A stretch of 6,347 nt of DNA from Lichenicola sp964249915 (GCA_964249915.1 CAXUEL010000203.1:1-6347); one strand, 5' to 3'. Positions 1 to 6,347 are shown, counted from the first letter of the stretch. The notes: generated by a model from the sequence alone, not told the origin. Program-made: numbers and translations.

Positions 1-1229
1 GCTGCGCGACCTGGGCCCGGCGCGAGGATGACGGGAAGCGGCACGAGGTCGGGGGCGATCTGGGAACGGTCTCGCATCATGCGCAGCAGCATACCATCAC
101 GCAGGCCGCGATCCGCCACCACCACGCCGTCGGTCGGCCAAAGCCGCTGGATCGCCTCGAAGATGGCACAGCCCGACAGCACGGAGGCGGCGCGCTCCGG
201 CCCGACGCACGGGTGGCGGCACAGGCCGTCCGGACCCAGGTCGCGCAGCAGCGCGATCGCGTCCCGGGCCGCGTCGTGCGACAGCACCACGCCGTCCACC
301 AGGGCGCGCTTGTAGCGGCGCAGGCCGAGCGCCACGCTGGCCAGGGTGGTGACGGTGCCGCTGGTGCCGAGCAGCCGCACCACGCCGCGCCTGGCTTCGC
401 GCCGGATGCAGTGCACCGCCTCGAAGGCGTGCAGCCGTTCCGTCACATGCTCCACCATCGCCTCGTAGCCGGACGCGGTGAACGCCCTGTCGCCGAACAG
501 CTCGGACAAGGTCAGCACCCCGAGCGGGAGGCTCTGGTAGCCGGCCAGCTCCGGCATGGCGTCGGGCAGGTCGGGCTGGGCGCCACGGCCGTTCTCGCGG
601 CCGACGCGGACCCAGGCGATCTCGGTGGAGCCGCCGCCGATGTCGAACAGGAGGGCGCGGCTGCGCGCCTGGCCGGCACCGCCGCAGGACCCGGCGGACA
701 GCGGGATGCGCAGGTCGCCGCGCTGCCGTCCGGCCGAGGGCGGATGGAGGCCGGCCGTTCCGTCACCGGCGTCCGGGTCAGGCAGCGGCCGCTCCGGCAG
801 GTCTGCCTTGAGCAGAGCGGCACAGCTTTCCAGCGCCAGCTCCGCCTCCTCGCGGGTGGAGATGACGTCGATCGACAGTCCGGTCTCGGCACGCACCCGG
901 TCCAGGAAGGCGCGGCCGTTCTCCGCCCGCCGGCACGCCTCGGTCGCGACCGCGCGCAAGGCCCGCAGCCGACGCCGGCCGATCCGGCTGGCGCAGGCGT
1001 GCAGCGCGCCGAGGGTGCGGTCCATTGCCTCGTCGCTGAGCCGCCCGGAGCTCTGCAGCCCTTCGCCGAGCCGCACGATCCGGCTGAAGCTGTCGATCAC
1101 CCGGAAGCCGTGCCGGGTGGGGGCCGCGATCAGGAGCCGGCAGTTGTTGGTGCCGAGATCGAGCGCGGCGAAGGTCGGCGCGGCCGGGTAGGCAGCTTCA
1201 AACCCGAAACGGACGGCATGATCGATCAT
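1..1229 (-). CDS. Ppx/GppA family phosphatase (exopolyphosphatase / pppGpp phosphohydrolase), C-terminus cut by window edge
   Basis: Known family role: cytoplasmic enzymes of the ASKHA (sugar kinase/actin/Hsp70) fold that remove the terminal phosphate from polyphosphate or from pppGpp, linking phosphate storage to the stringent response. The reading frame is open from ATG 1229 to the left edge (409 codons visible). Family motifs appear in order: phosphate-1 loop DLGTNNCR (24-31), ATEACRRAEN (95-104), phosphate-2 loop DIGGGSTE (196-203), GTSGTVTT (about 288-295) and the terminal GLRDGM motif (375-380). The protein is close to its natural end at the edge, so it is the short form without the C-terminal HD-type domain of E. 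coli PPX and GppA. The start is supported by GGAGG eight bases upstream and by the first motif lying near the N-terminus, as usual. Residues about 141-188 are a Pro/Gly/Arg/Asp-rich segment between two conserved blocks, probably a loop insertion. It diverges from the tRNA gene. Sequence alone cannot decide between polyphosphate and pppGpp as main substrate. Confidence 0.93.
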   Translation of the reverse strand, partial: MIDHAVRFGFEAAYPAAPTFAALDLGTNNCRLLIAAPTRHGFRVIDSFSRIVRLGEGLQSSGRLSDEAMDRTLGALHACASRIGRRRLRALRAVATEACRRAENGRAFLDRVRAETGLSIDVISTREEAELALESCAALLKADLPERPLPDPDAGDGTAGLHPPSAGRQRGDLRIPLSAGSCGGAGQARSRALLFDIGGGSTEIAWVRVGRENGRGAQPDLPDAMPELAGYQSLPLGVLTLSELFGDRAFTASGYEAMVEHVTERLHAFEAVHCIRREARRGVVRLLGTSGTVTTLASVALGLRRYKRALVDGVVLSHDAARDAIALLRDLGPDGLCRHPCVGPERAASVLSGCAIFEAIQRLWPTDGVVVADRGLRDGMLLRMMRDRSQIAPDLVPLPVILAPGPGRA

Positions 1230-1338
1230 CGCAAGCCCCTCCGCTGCGGTTGACGTGGTCCAACCGTCATTCTTCGGCCGGCCCAGCACGGCGGGCAAGC
1301 CATATTCGTCTCACGCCGCGGACGCCACACCCACACGG

Positions 1339-1367
1339 TTGCCAGCTTTCGCGGCCGATGCTACCTC
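1339..1367 (+). promoter_or_regulatory. possible sigma70-type promoter for tRNA-Gln
   Basis: TTGCCA (1339-1344) matches a -35 hexamer in four of six positions. It is followed by a 17-base spacer and TACCTC (1362-1367) as a poor -10. A start about seven bases after the -10 would leave roughly a 20-base leader before the tRNA at 1397, which is plausible. The -10 match is weak, as is common in GC-rich alphaproteobacteria, so this is a candidate only. Confidence 0.28.
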
Positions 1368-1396
1368 CGCTGCCACACCCATTGGTGCCGACCGCT

Positions 1397-1470
1397 TGGG
1401 GGATAGTTTAGCGGTAGAACTGCCGGCTCTGACCCGGCCAGCCCTGGTTCGAATCCAGGTCCCCCAGCCA
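1397..1470 (+). tRNA. tRNA-Gln, anticodon CUG, with encoded CCA
   Basis: The full cloverleaf can be drawn by eye. The acceptor stem TGGGGGA (1397-1403) pairs with TCCCCCA (1460-1466). The D stem is GTTT/GAAC (1406-1409/1417-1420) around loop AGCGGTA. The anticodon stem is GCCGG/CCGGC (1422-1426/1434-1438) with loop CTCTGAC, giving anticodon CTG at 1429-1431. A 4-base variable loop follows. The T stem is CCTGG/CCAGG (1443-1447/1455-1459) with loop TTCGAAT. The discriminator base is G1467 and CCA is genome-encoded (1468-1470). The weak first pair T1-A72 and the G discriminator are typical of bacterial tRNA-Gln. It reads CAG codons, common in GC-rich genomes. I saw no second copy of its 3' end in the window that would mark an integrated element. 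Confidence 0.97.
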
Positions 1471-1599
1471 TCCGCCTCGCAACACACTGATTTTGGGGTT
1501 CATCCCGCGGTGCACCGGACCGGGACCGTCCGTAGCGTATAGGGCTGTCCGCCAGGGCCCTTAGCCACCGCCAGAAGCGCTGCGCCGGCACCGACGTCG

Positions 1600-1631
1600 A
1601 CCAGCCCACCCGCCGCGGCGGGTGGGCTGGT
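1600..1631. repeat. perfect 32-base GC-rich palindrome
   Basis: The arms are perfect reverse complements about the centre 1615/1616. The left arm begins ACCAGCCCACCC and the right arm ends GGGTGGGCTGGT. As RNA from either strand it would fold into a very stable hairpin with a minimal loop. Neither side has a T tract, so a classical Rho-independent terminator is not supported. It lies 130 bases after the tRNA and just beyond the recognisable end of the dikinase relic. It could be a factor-dependent or bidirectional terminator, a protein-binding site, or a dispersed extragenic repeat. Confidence 0.8.
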
Positions 1632-1667
1632 GGCAGTGCCGCATCTTGACCGCCGTCGCGCCGAACG

Positions 1668-2046
1668 ATCCCAGCGCCTCGCGCGGGGTGCCCCGACAGG
1701 ACGGCGTGGCGCTGGCGCACCGCGGCGAGCGCCTCGCCCATGCCGGCTGCCAGCTCGGCCTCAGAGTGCGTCAGGAACTCGTGCAGCGGCGGGTCGAGCA
1801 GGCGGATGCGACCGGGAGGCAGGCCGTGATGCGAAACCGGGCGGCGGCGGTGCGCTTGCCCGAGCGCGTTTGCAGCATGTAGAGCGTGTTCTGCTGCACC
1901 GTGAACTCGATGTCCTGCATGTCGCGGTAGTGCCGCTCCAGCGTGTCGCGCACCCGCAGCAGCTCGGCGTAGGCCTCCGGCAGCGCCGCCTCCATCGACA
2001 GCTCGCCCGGCTTGGCCCGGGCCCGCGACATCGGCTGCGAACCATC
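1668..2046 (-). pseudogene. relic of pyruvate phosphate dikinase (PPDK), internally deleted and frameshifted
   Basis: Intact PPDK interconverts pyruvate, ATP and phosphate with phosphoenolpyruvate, AMP and diphosphate through a swivelling phosphohistidine domain. Two pieces remain here. The first, about 2046 down to 1840, carries PMSRARAKPGELSMEAALPE and then HYRDMQDIEFTVQ and LYMLQTRSGKRTAAA, the highly conserved end of the N-terminal nucleotide-binding domain. The second, from 1828 down, is in another frame and carries GLPPGRIRLLDPPLHEFLTH, the start of the C-terminal PEP/pyruvate barrel, then fades out with GHPARGAGI (ending about 1668) where the family has GHRGCRLGI. In whole enzymes these blocks lie roughly 280 residues apart, so about 0.8 kb, including the phosphohistidine domain, is missing. 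The first piece begins right after the TonB-receptor stop codon, so that junction is a second breakpoint. No function is expected. Identity is by recognition of conserved blocks, not by search. Confidence 0.82.
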
Positions 2047-2057
2047 CCTCAGCCGAC

Positions 2058-4271
2058 TTAAAGTGAGGCGGAAACCGAGAAGAAGATGCCGCGACCGGCC
2101 TGCACCCAGTAGAGTGCTTCCGCTTCAAGGGTCTGGCCGGCATAGCCGATCAGCGAACGGTGGTTGAGCAGGTTGGTCACGTTGACGTTGGAGCGCAGCC
2201 TGGCGCCGAACACCGGGAACACGTAGCCGGCGTTCAGGTCGATCTGGTTGTAGGACTTGATCGGGAACTGGTCCGGTTGCCCCTGGAACGCGGTGTCCAG
2301 CCCGTATTGCGGCCCGACGCTCTTGAGCGTGACGTTGCCGAACAGGTCGTCCTTGTCGCGAAACACGCTGCCCCTGTCGTACAACAGCGCCAGGGCTGCG
2401 GTACGTCTCGGCGTTTGTGCCAGCGTGTTACCATTGTTTCCGTAGTTGCTGTCGTTGAGCGAGCCGTTGGCGTAGGCGGCGAAGCCGTGACCCAGCTTCA
2501 CCGTCGCCTCGACCTCGACGCCCTTGAAGGTGGCACCGCCCTGGTTGAAGAAGGTGGTGAACCCGCCGATTGTGTTGCTGGAGATGTAGTTGTGGAAGTC
2601 GATGTCGTAGGCGTCGATGCCCAGGTTCACCCAGGCACGCTGGAACACCGTGCCGACCTGGTAGCTCCAGGTGGTGGACGGCTGCACCGCGGTGATGTTG
2701 GTGGTCGAGAACAGGTTCAGCTCCGGAGTGAGGAAGCCTTCCGCCGCCTGAGCGAACAAGGACAGGTCGTTCGTGACGTGCCAGTTCGCGTCGAACGCGG
2801 GCAGCGGCTTGTTGTAGGTGGCGTGGTCGTCCGCAGGAAGGCCGGTCAGGGTGATGGGGCCATTCAGGTAGCGGGTGACGGAGCTGTACTTGATGCCCGC
2901 CGTGATCGTGACGTTGCTGGCTGGCTTCCAGTCGAACTCGGCGTAGGGTTGCGCCGTGGTCAGCGACGAATAATATCGCGCCGTGTAGGGCGTGGTCGCC
3001 GGCGACTCGAAGTAGGGCATCGCGTTGCGGCTGAAGTCCACGTTGACGGTGTTGGTGGTGAACCCTTCGCGCTCCGCCCAGACGCCGAACCGCAAGTCGC
3101 CGAGGCGGAACTGCTTGGTCACGCGCAGGACGTCGCCCCAGTTGCGGAAGTCGTACTGCGAGCTCACGCCAGGCACGTCATTGGCGACGTTTGTCGACAC
3201 GCCGTTCAGGTCGATCGTGCCGAACAGGTTGGGCGCGGTACCGCCGGGATCGAGTCCGTGGCGGTCGCGCTGGTCGTAGGCAGTGGTGTAGATGCGGTCG
3301 TCGAGGTTCCAGCCTCCGCCCAGATCGGAGGTAACGGCCAGGTATTCGAAGTCGGTGGTGTAGTTGTCGCGGTCGTAGCCGTTGAAGGTTTGCGACGTCG
3401 GATCGGAGTTGAGCGAGTAGTTGCGGCCGAACCGGTCGATGTTGGCGAGCGTGGTGCCGTAGGGGGTCTTGGTGTCGTCGTTGTCGAGGTTGACGACCAG
3501 CGTCACCACGGTGCTGGAGCCGACCGGACGGGTCGCCTTGAGGAACGCGTTGCGCCGCTCGGTGGAGACGCCCGTCAGCGCCCCGCGGCTCTCCTCGCGG
3601 GTGAGGTCGAGCAGCACCTGCGTGCCGCCGAGGGCGGCCAAGTCGCCGGACTGCCCCTCGACGCCGAACAGTTTGGTGCCGAAGCTGCCGAAGGTGCCAT
3701 AGGTTTCCAAGCCTGGCGTCGCCGAAAGCTTCGGCGAGGCGAGCGCCACGGAACCGCCGAACGTGGCAGAGCCGATCGACGAGGCCGGTCCCGGACCGCG
3801 GTTGACGGTGATGCTGCCGAAGTCGCGCGAGAAGAAGTAGGCACCCGGTTGCGGAGACAGGTTGAACGGGAAGCCGGGGATCTGGATGCCGTCGAACAGC
3901 ACGCTGAACTCGGTGTACTGCAGCCCGCGTATGCTTTCGCCGAAGTCCTGCTGCAGTCCCGGCCCCACCGGACTGATGTCTTGTGCGCTGGGTGTCAGGG
4001 CGACGACGTCGTTATAGTCCTCTGTGGGCACTATGACCTTCTTGAGCGCCTCGGCACCGATCGTGCTGGTGGGTTCGGCGTCGTCGAGGCTCGGCCCGCT
4101 CGGTGCGAACCCGGCGGCGGTGTTCGGAACATCCGGTCGGCCCGCGGTGACCTGGATCTGCTCGGCATTCGGATCGGCCTGCGCGGCCGCGTAGCTGTTC
4201 GGCAGGAGGAAAGCGCCTCCGAGAGCGCAACCGAGCAATCCCTGCCTTGCCGTCAGGCGTGGCTTGTTCAT
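2058..4271 (-). CDS. TonB-dependent outer-membrane receptor, substrate unknown
   Basis: Family role: a 22-stranded outer-membrane beta-barrel that takes up scarce ligands (ferric siderophores, haem, cobalamin, sugars and others) using energy passed from TonB-ExbB-ExbD. The 737 residues are a normal length. Residues 1-32 look like a signal peptide: basic start, hydrophobic 12-23, likely cleavage after AAQA. A TonB-box-like stretch EQIQVTA lies at 37-43. The plug domain spans about 65-180, with ESIRGLQYTEFSVLFDGIQI (112-131) and NRGPGPASSIGSATFGGSVA (157-176) as typical plug signatures. The remainder is rich in alternating Tyr/Asn/Asp/Thr beta-strand segments, with NVTNLLNH near the end. The protein ends FFSVSASL, with leucine instead of the usual terminal aromatic residue. 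ATG 4271 is chosen because it gives a complete signal peptide and has GGAG six bases upstream. No TonB, siderophore or substrate-processing gene is nearby, so the ligand cannot be deduced. The stop is followed at once by the dikinase relic, which suggests acquisition or rearrangement. Confidence 0.93.
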   Translation of the reverse strand: MNKPRLTARQGLLGCALGGAFLLPNSYAAAQADPNAEQIQVTAGRPDVPNTAAGFAPSGPSLDDAEPTSTIGAEALKKVIVPTEDYNDVVALTPSAQDISPVGPGLQQDFGESIRGLQYTEFSVLFDGIQIPGFPFNLSPQPGAYFFSRDFGSITVNRGPGPASSIGSATFGGSVALASPKLSATPGLETYGTFGSFGTKLFGVEGQSGDLAALGGTQVLLDLTREESRGALTGVSTERRNAFLKATRPVGSSTVVTLVVNLDNDDTKTPYGTTLANIDRFGRNYSLNSDPTSQTFNGYDRDNYTTDFEYLAVTSDLGGGWNLDDRIYTTAYDQRDRHGLDPGGTAPNLFGTIDLNGVSTNVANDVPGVSSQYDFRNWGDVLRVTKQFRLGDLRFGVWAEREGFTTNTVNVDFSRNAMPYFESPATTPYTARYYSSLTTAQPYAEFDWKPASNVTITAGIKYSSVTRYLNGPITLTGLPADDHATYNKPLPAFDANWHVTNDLSLFAQAAEGFLTPELNLFSTTNITAVQPSTTWSYQVGTVFQRAWVNLGIDAYDIDFHNYISSNTIGGFTTFFNQGGATFKGVEVEATVKLGHGFAAYANGSLNDSNYGNNGNTLAQTPRRTAALALLYDRGSVFRDKDDLFGNVTLKSVGPQYGLDTAFQGQPDQFPIKSYNQIDLNAGYVFPVFGARLRSNVNVTNLLNHRSLIGYAGQTLEAEALYWVQAGRGIFFSVSASL

Positions 4272-4542
4272 CCGTGTCTCCAGCAGGTATTGTCGCGCCG
4301 CGCTCGCCGATCGCCAGGACCGTCAGCGGCTTAAAGGTCGTAGCGGCTCATGCAGCCAGGGAAGCCGGGAGGGCGCGGCATCGCTGAGGCCAAACCGCAG
4401 GATTACGCGACGTTGAAGCTTGCATCGATGCCGCTCCCTTGACGTGTGTTCGGCCGCAGGGACACCGCGATTTCCGTCATCTGAACGAACCTTGTCAGGT
4501 TCCCGTCAGGCAAGTTGTTATGACGCCGTGGTCGTGCTCTGA
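4272..4542. other. upstream region of the receptor gene, no gene assigned
   Basis: This stretch would contain the leader and promoter of the TonB-receptor gene. I see no Fur-like or Irr-like box, no cobalamin or TPP riboswitch core and no convincing -35/-10 pair. It holds a small hairpin at 4487-4502 (GAACCT, loop TGTC, AGGTTC). It also holds a 25-codon minus-strand frame (4425 down to 4348) preceded by AAGGGAG, which I treat as a possible leader peptide only. Confidence 0.4.
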
Positions 4543-5016
4543 GTGAGATACTTCGGTGACACATCGTCGCGTGCTTGTGTGAAGGTAGATGGCGCAGTTC
4601 ACTGCGATCGCTTCGTGCTGCAGCTTCTGGAAGTGCTCGGCACGATGCCGTCCGGAGGCAGCACCTGATCGGTCGCCCCGACGTTGCGACGTGGCCCATA
4701 TCGGGCAGGAACGTTTGTCGAAGGTGCAGGCAGCCTGCTGCCCGATGGCTCGCTGCGCCCGACCCCGTACGTCCGCTACGATGACATGGGAGGCGTGATC
4801 CTCACTGCTGCCACCGCTCCCTTGCAGCTGGCATCGACCCGGACTTGGTCGCGGTAGGCAGACCGTCCTTCATGTCGCTGAGCTTCCGATTTGAAGGCAC
4901 TCCGATGCCGCCATTCGTCCTGGCGACATCCAGCACTCGAGCACGACCCGGGAGGGCATTGGACACTTCTGCAACCCGCTTTACGCTGCGTTGCCGAAGT
5001 CAAGCACGCACCTTAA
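4543..5016 (+). pseudogene. small unidentified gene broken by several frame changes
   Basis: I do not recognise the family. Protein-like text continues across the region but alternates between two plus-strand frames. Frame 1 from 4543 gives CDRFVLQLLEVLGTMPSGGS, then stops at TGA 4666. Frame 3 from 4665 gives LIGRPDVATWPISG. Frame 1 from about 4708 gives GTFVEGAGSLLPDGSLRPTP and then YVRYDDMGGVIL. Frame 3 from about 4820 gives GIDPDLVAVGRPSFMSLSFR and FEGTPMPPFVLA. Frame 1 from 4936 gives LEHDPGGHWTLLQPALRCVA and EVKHAP, ending at TAA 5014. Stitched together this is a protein of roughly 145-155 residues with no obvious signal peptide or membrane segment. The start is uncertain: GTG 4543 or GTG 4579. 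The alternating frames are best explained by several small indels in a gene no longer under selection. An alternative is chance open text in GC-rich DNA, but the natural-looking segments adjoin without gaps. It lies on the opposite strand to both flanking genes. Confidence 0.55.
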
Positions 5017-5230
5017 TCGTTGCGCTACTGTCACGGCGTGACGACGGCAGGCCGAGCGACGGTGACACCTTCGACATGGCAAGCAAAGCGCCATGCCCTT
5101 CTTCATCGTGGTCGATCCAGTGAATTGTGTCGGCGATCTCGGCACAGTCGGCAGCGCCAGCGTGCTCGGTTGCAGCCGGCGTGTTGGTCTTCGGGCGATG
5201 GAACGCCTTCCGAGCCACTTGGCGGGCTGG

Positions 5231-6247
5231 TCACAGCAAGGCAGCCAGCGCGCCCAGCCATGGCTCGTAGCGGCGCCAAGCCTCGTGCAGCGGGGGCGTG
5301 ATCGGCTGCCGCACCTGCCAGCGGCTCGGCGTCCGGACCACTCGCGGGTTCCGTTCCGGATGAAGGCAGGCCTCGTTCCAGGACAGCCGGCAGGCCGAAA
5401 GAAGCGCTGCGATCTCGCGTCCGGGTTCCGACACCAGTCGCTCGTAGTCGACCTCGTGCAGTTGCGCAGCCGGCAGCACCTGGCGCCAGTGCGCCGACAG
5501 ACGTTCGATCGCCCGTACCGCGGCGACCAGCGCAGCGCCCCTGGTCGGAAGCGCGATGTCGCGGTTGAAGTAGGTCCGGTGGATCGACAGCGCGACGTCG
5601 ATCGGCCGCCGGCGACACGACACGATCATCGCGCGCGGCAGGCAAAGGTGGATCAGCCCCACCTGGAACACGTTGAGCGGCATCTTGTCCGTCACCCGCC
5701 CGATGCCGGCAGGCGCCAGGCCGTGCAGCAGGTCGGCGTAGTTGGCTCCTGCGCGCGCAAGGCGTCCCGCGTCCTGCTCGTCGACCAGCGCGGTCCGCTC
5801 CGTCCAGAACGGCAGCTCGCCACCCGGATGCACGTCCGGATGGCAGGACAGGATCTGCTCCACCAGCGTGGTGCCGGACCGCGGCAGGCCGACGACGAGG
5901 ACCGCGGTCCCGTCCGGATGCCCGGTTTCCGACGCCCGCGCCAGGCGCTGCGCCCCGAAGCGGTCGATCAGCCGGTCGACGCGGACCTCGACCGCCCGGC
6001 CGTCGGCATCGCCGCCGCCGCGGAGCGCCCCGGCGAGGTCGAACTGGCGCATCGCCTCCCCCGGGTCGCCGAGGTCGTCCGCCGCCTTGCCGAGTGCCAG
6101 GTGCAGCTTCACGCGCGCCTCGGCGTGCAGACCGGGCCGCGCCGCCGCCGCTTCCATGCGGCCGACCAGCGCCGCGTCCGCGGTCCCGATCCGGCGGCAG
6201 CGCACCAGGTCGTAGAAGCTGCCGGCATACTGCGGCGAGCGCTCCAC
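5231..6247 (-). CDS. sulfotransferase family protein, probably 5'-truncated
   Basis: Family role: transfer of a sulfuryl group from 3'-phosphoadenylyl sulfate (PAPS) to an acceptor such as a glycan, lipid, peptide or small molecule. The sulfate-donor loop VLVVGLPRSGTTLVEQILS (116-134) is complete, with PRSGTT at 122-127. It is followed by HPDVHPGGELPFW (136-148), TDKMPLN (186-192), the 3'-phosphate-binding region PRAMIVSCRRRPIDVALS (204-221), VDYERLVSEP (266-275) and the C-terminal RTPSRWQVRQPI (305-316). Residues 3-70 (SPQYAGSFYDLV, then LHLALGKAADDLGDPGEAMR) resemble the linker that follows TPR repeats in bacterial TPR-sulfotransferases, yet no full repeat remains. The frame is closed six codons upstream by TGA (6260-6262). 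The first available start is GTG 6247, which lacks a Shine-Dalgarno sequence. The 338 residues match the catalytic half of the usual 500-700-residue protein. It may be a surviving catalytic domain or an inactive remnant. The acceptor is unknown. Confidence 0.8.
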   Translation of the reverse strand: MERSPQYAGSFYDLVRCRRIGTADAALVGRMEAAAARPGLHAEARVKLHLALGKAADDLGDPGEAMRQFDLAGALRGGGDADGRAVEVRVDRLIDRFGAQRLARASETGHPDGTAVLVVGLPRSGTTLVEQILSCHPDVHPGGELPFWTERTALVDEQDAGRLARAGANYADLLHGLAPAGIGRVTDKMPLNVFQVGLIHLCLPRAMIVSCRRRPIDVALSIHRTYFNRDIALPTRGAALVAAVRAIERLSAHWRQVLPAAQLHEVDYERLVSEPGREIAALLSACRLSWNEACLHPERNPRVVRTPSRWQVRQPITPPLHEAWRRYEPWLGALAALL

Positions 6248-6347
6248 CGAATTTGGCCATCACATCCTGCCACCTCATCGGCCGGGTGAAGAAGGCCAGC
6301 GGTGTCGTGCAGTTTAGCCCCGCCCGCATGGTGGGCAACGCCTCCAC
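6248..6347 (-). other. short open stretch upstream of the sulfotransferase, unidentified
   Basis: On the minus strand a frame different from the sulfotransferase frame is open from the right edge and reads LPTMRAGLNCTTPLAFFTRP and then MRWQDVMAKFGG before passing into the out-of-frame sulfotransferase text. It looks protein-like and could be part of whatever replaced the N-terminal half of the sulfotransferase gene, but I cannot name it and 100 bases are too few to judge. Confidence 0.3.

Noticed and set aside
213..1253. 346-residue plus-strand open frame, and a 211-residue one inside the same region
   Set aside because: Both are antisense to the Ppx/GppA gene, whose minus-strand frame carries all family motifs. 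They have no recognisable domain.
1516..1532. Small inverted repeat (CGGAC/GTCCG) after the tRNA as its terminator
   Set aside because: A five-pair stem with a seven-base loop and no T tract is too weak in DNA this GC-rich.
1538..1565. Insertion-sequence-like end (TAGGGCTGTCC)
   Set aside because: It resembles some IS5-family termini, but I found no matching inverted end, target duplication or transposase nearby.
1361..2143. 260-residue minus-strand open frame across the tRNA and the dikinase relic
   Set aside because: Its C-terminal text (GGPGFEPGLAGSEPAVLPLN) is the antisense translation of the tRNA-Gln gene, a well-known spurious protein. Only its middle part, matching PPDK, has meaning.
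2160..4334. 724-residue plus-strand open frame
   Set aside because: It lies antisense to the clear TonB-dependent receptor. It is Val/Gly/Arg/Glu rich without any domain, a typical mirror frame in GC-rich DNA.
4487..4502. Hairpin considered as a terminator or riboswitch element
   Set aside because: The stem has only six pairs, no T tract follows on either strand, and the surrounding sequence lacks the conserved core of the TPP, cobalamin or SAM riboswitches.
5000..5218. 72-residue minus-strand open frame between the broken gene and the sulfotransferase
   Set aside because: It has no recognised domain and no convincing ribosome-binding site, and it overlaps the end of the plus-strand broken gene. 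The 5017-5230 stretch holds no gene I can support.
5103..6347. 414-residue minus-strand and 398-residue plus-strand open frames over the sulfotransferase
   Set aside because: They are shadow frames of the motif-bearing 338-residue sulfotransferase, dominated by Arg/Ala/Gly/Pro. Only the first 35 or so residues of the 414-residue frame fall outside it and are noted separately.

Overview
The window is uniformly GC-rich, with codon use biased to G/C at third positions. Its gene families are a short Ppx/GppA phosphatase, a TonB-dependent receptor, a sulfotransferase with TPR-like flanking sequence and a pyruvate phosphate dikinase relic. Together they suggest a Gram-negative alphaproteobacterium, possibly of the Rhodospirillales/Acetobacteraceae type. 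That placement is an inference from style and gene families; there is no rRNA or other strong marker.

Layout, left to right. (1) 1-1229, minus strand: a Ppx/GppA-family phosphatase whose C-terminus runs off the left edge. (2) 1397-1470, plus strand: a complete tRNA-Gln(CUG) with encoded CCA, divergent from the phosphatase gene. (3) 1471-2057: no intact gene. It holds a perfect 32-base palindrome (1600-1631) and, on the minus strand, a decayed relic of pyruvate phosphate dikinase in which two distant parts of the enzyme are joined by a large deletion and a frame change. (4) 2058-4271, minus strand: an intact 737-residue TonB-dependent outer-membrane receptor of unknown substrate. (5) 4272-5230: no intact gene. 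The plus strand at about 4543-5016 carries what looks like a small unidentified gene broken by four frame changes that alternate between the same two frames. (6) 5231-6247, minus strand: a sulfotransferase whose catalytic domain is complete but whose N-terminal part appears cut off. (7) 6248-6347: a short open stretch in another frame with no identity assigned.

The genes do not form an obvious pathway or operon. The phosphatase and tRNA look like core chromosome. From the tRNA rightwards the window looks like an accessory or rearranged segment: one intact surface receptor lies between a dikinase relic, a broken unknown gene and a 5'-truncated sulfotransferase. I found no CRISPR array, no complete insertion sequence, no recognisable riboswitch and no clear novel multi-gene system. 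The most informative signals are the three damaged genes and the palindrome.
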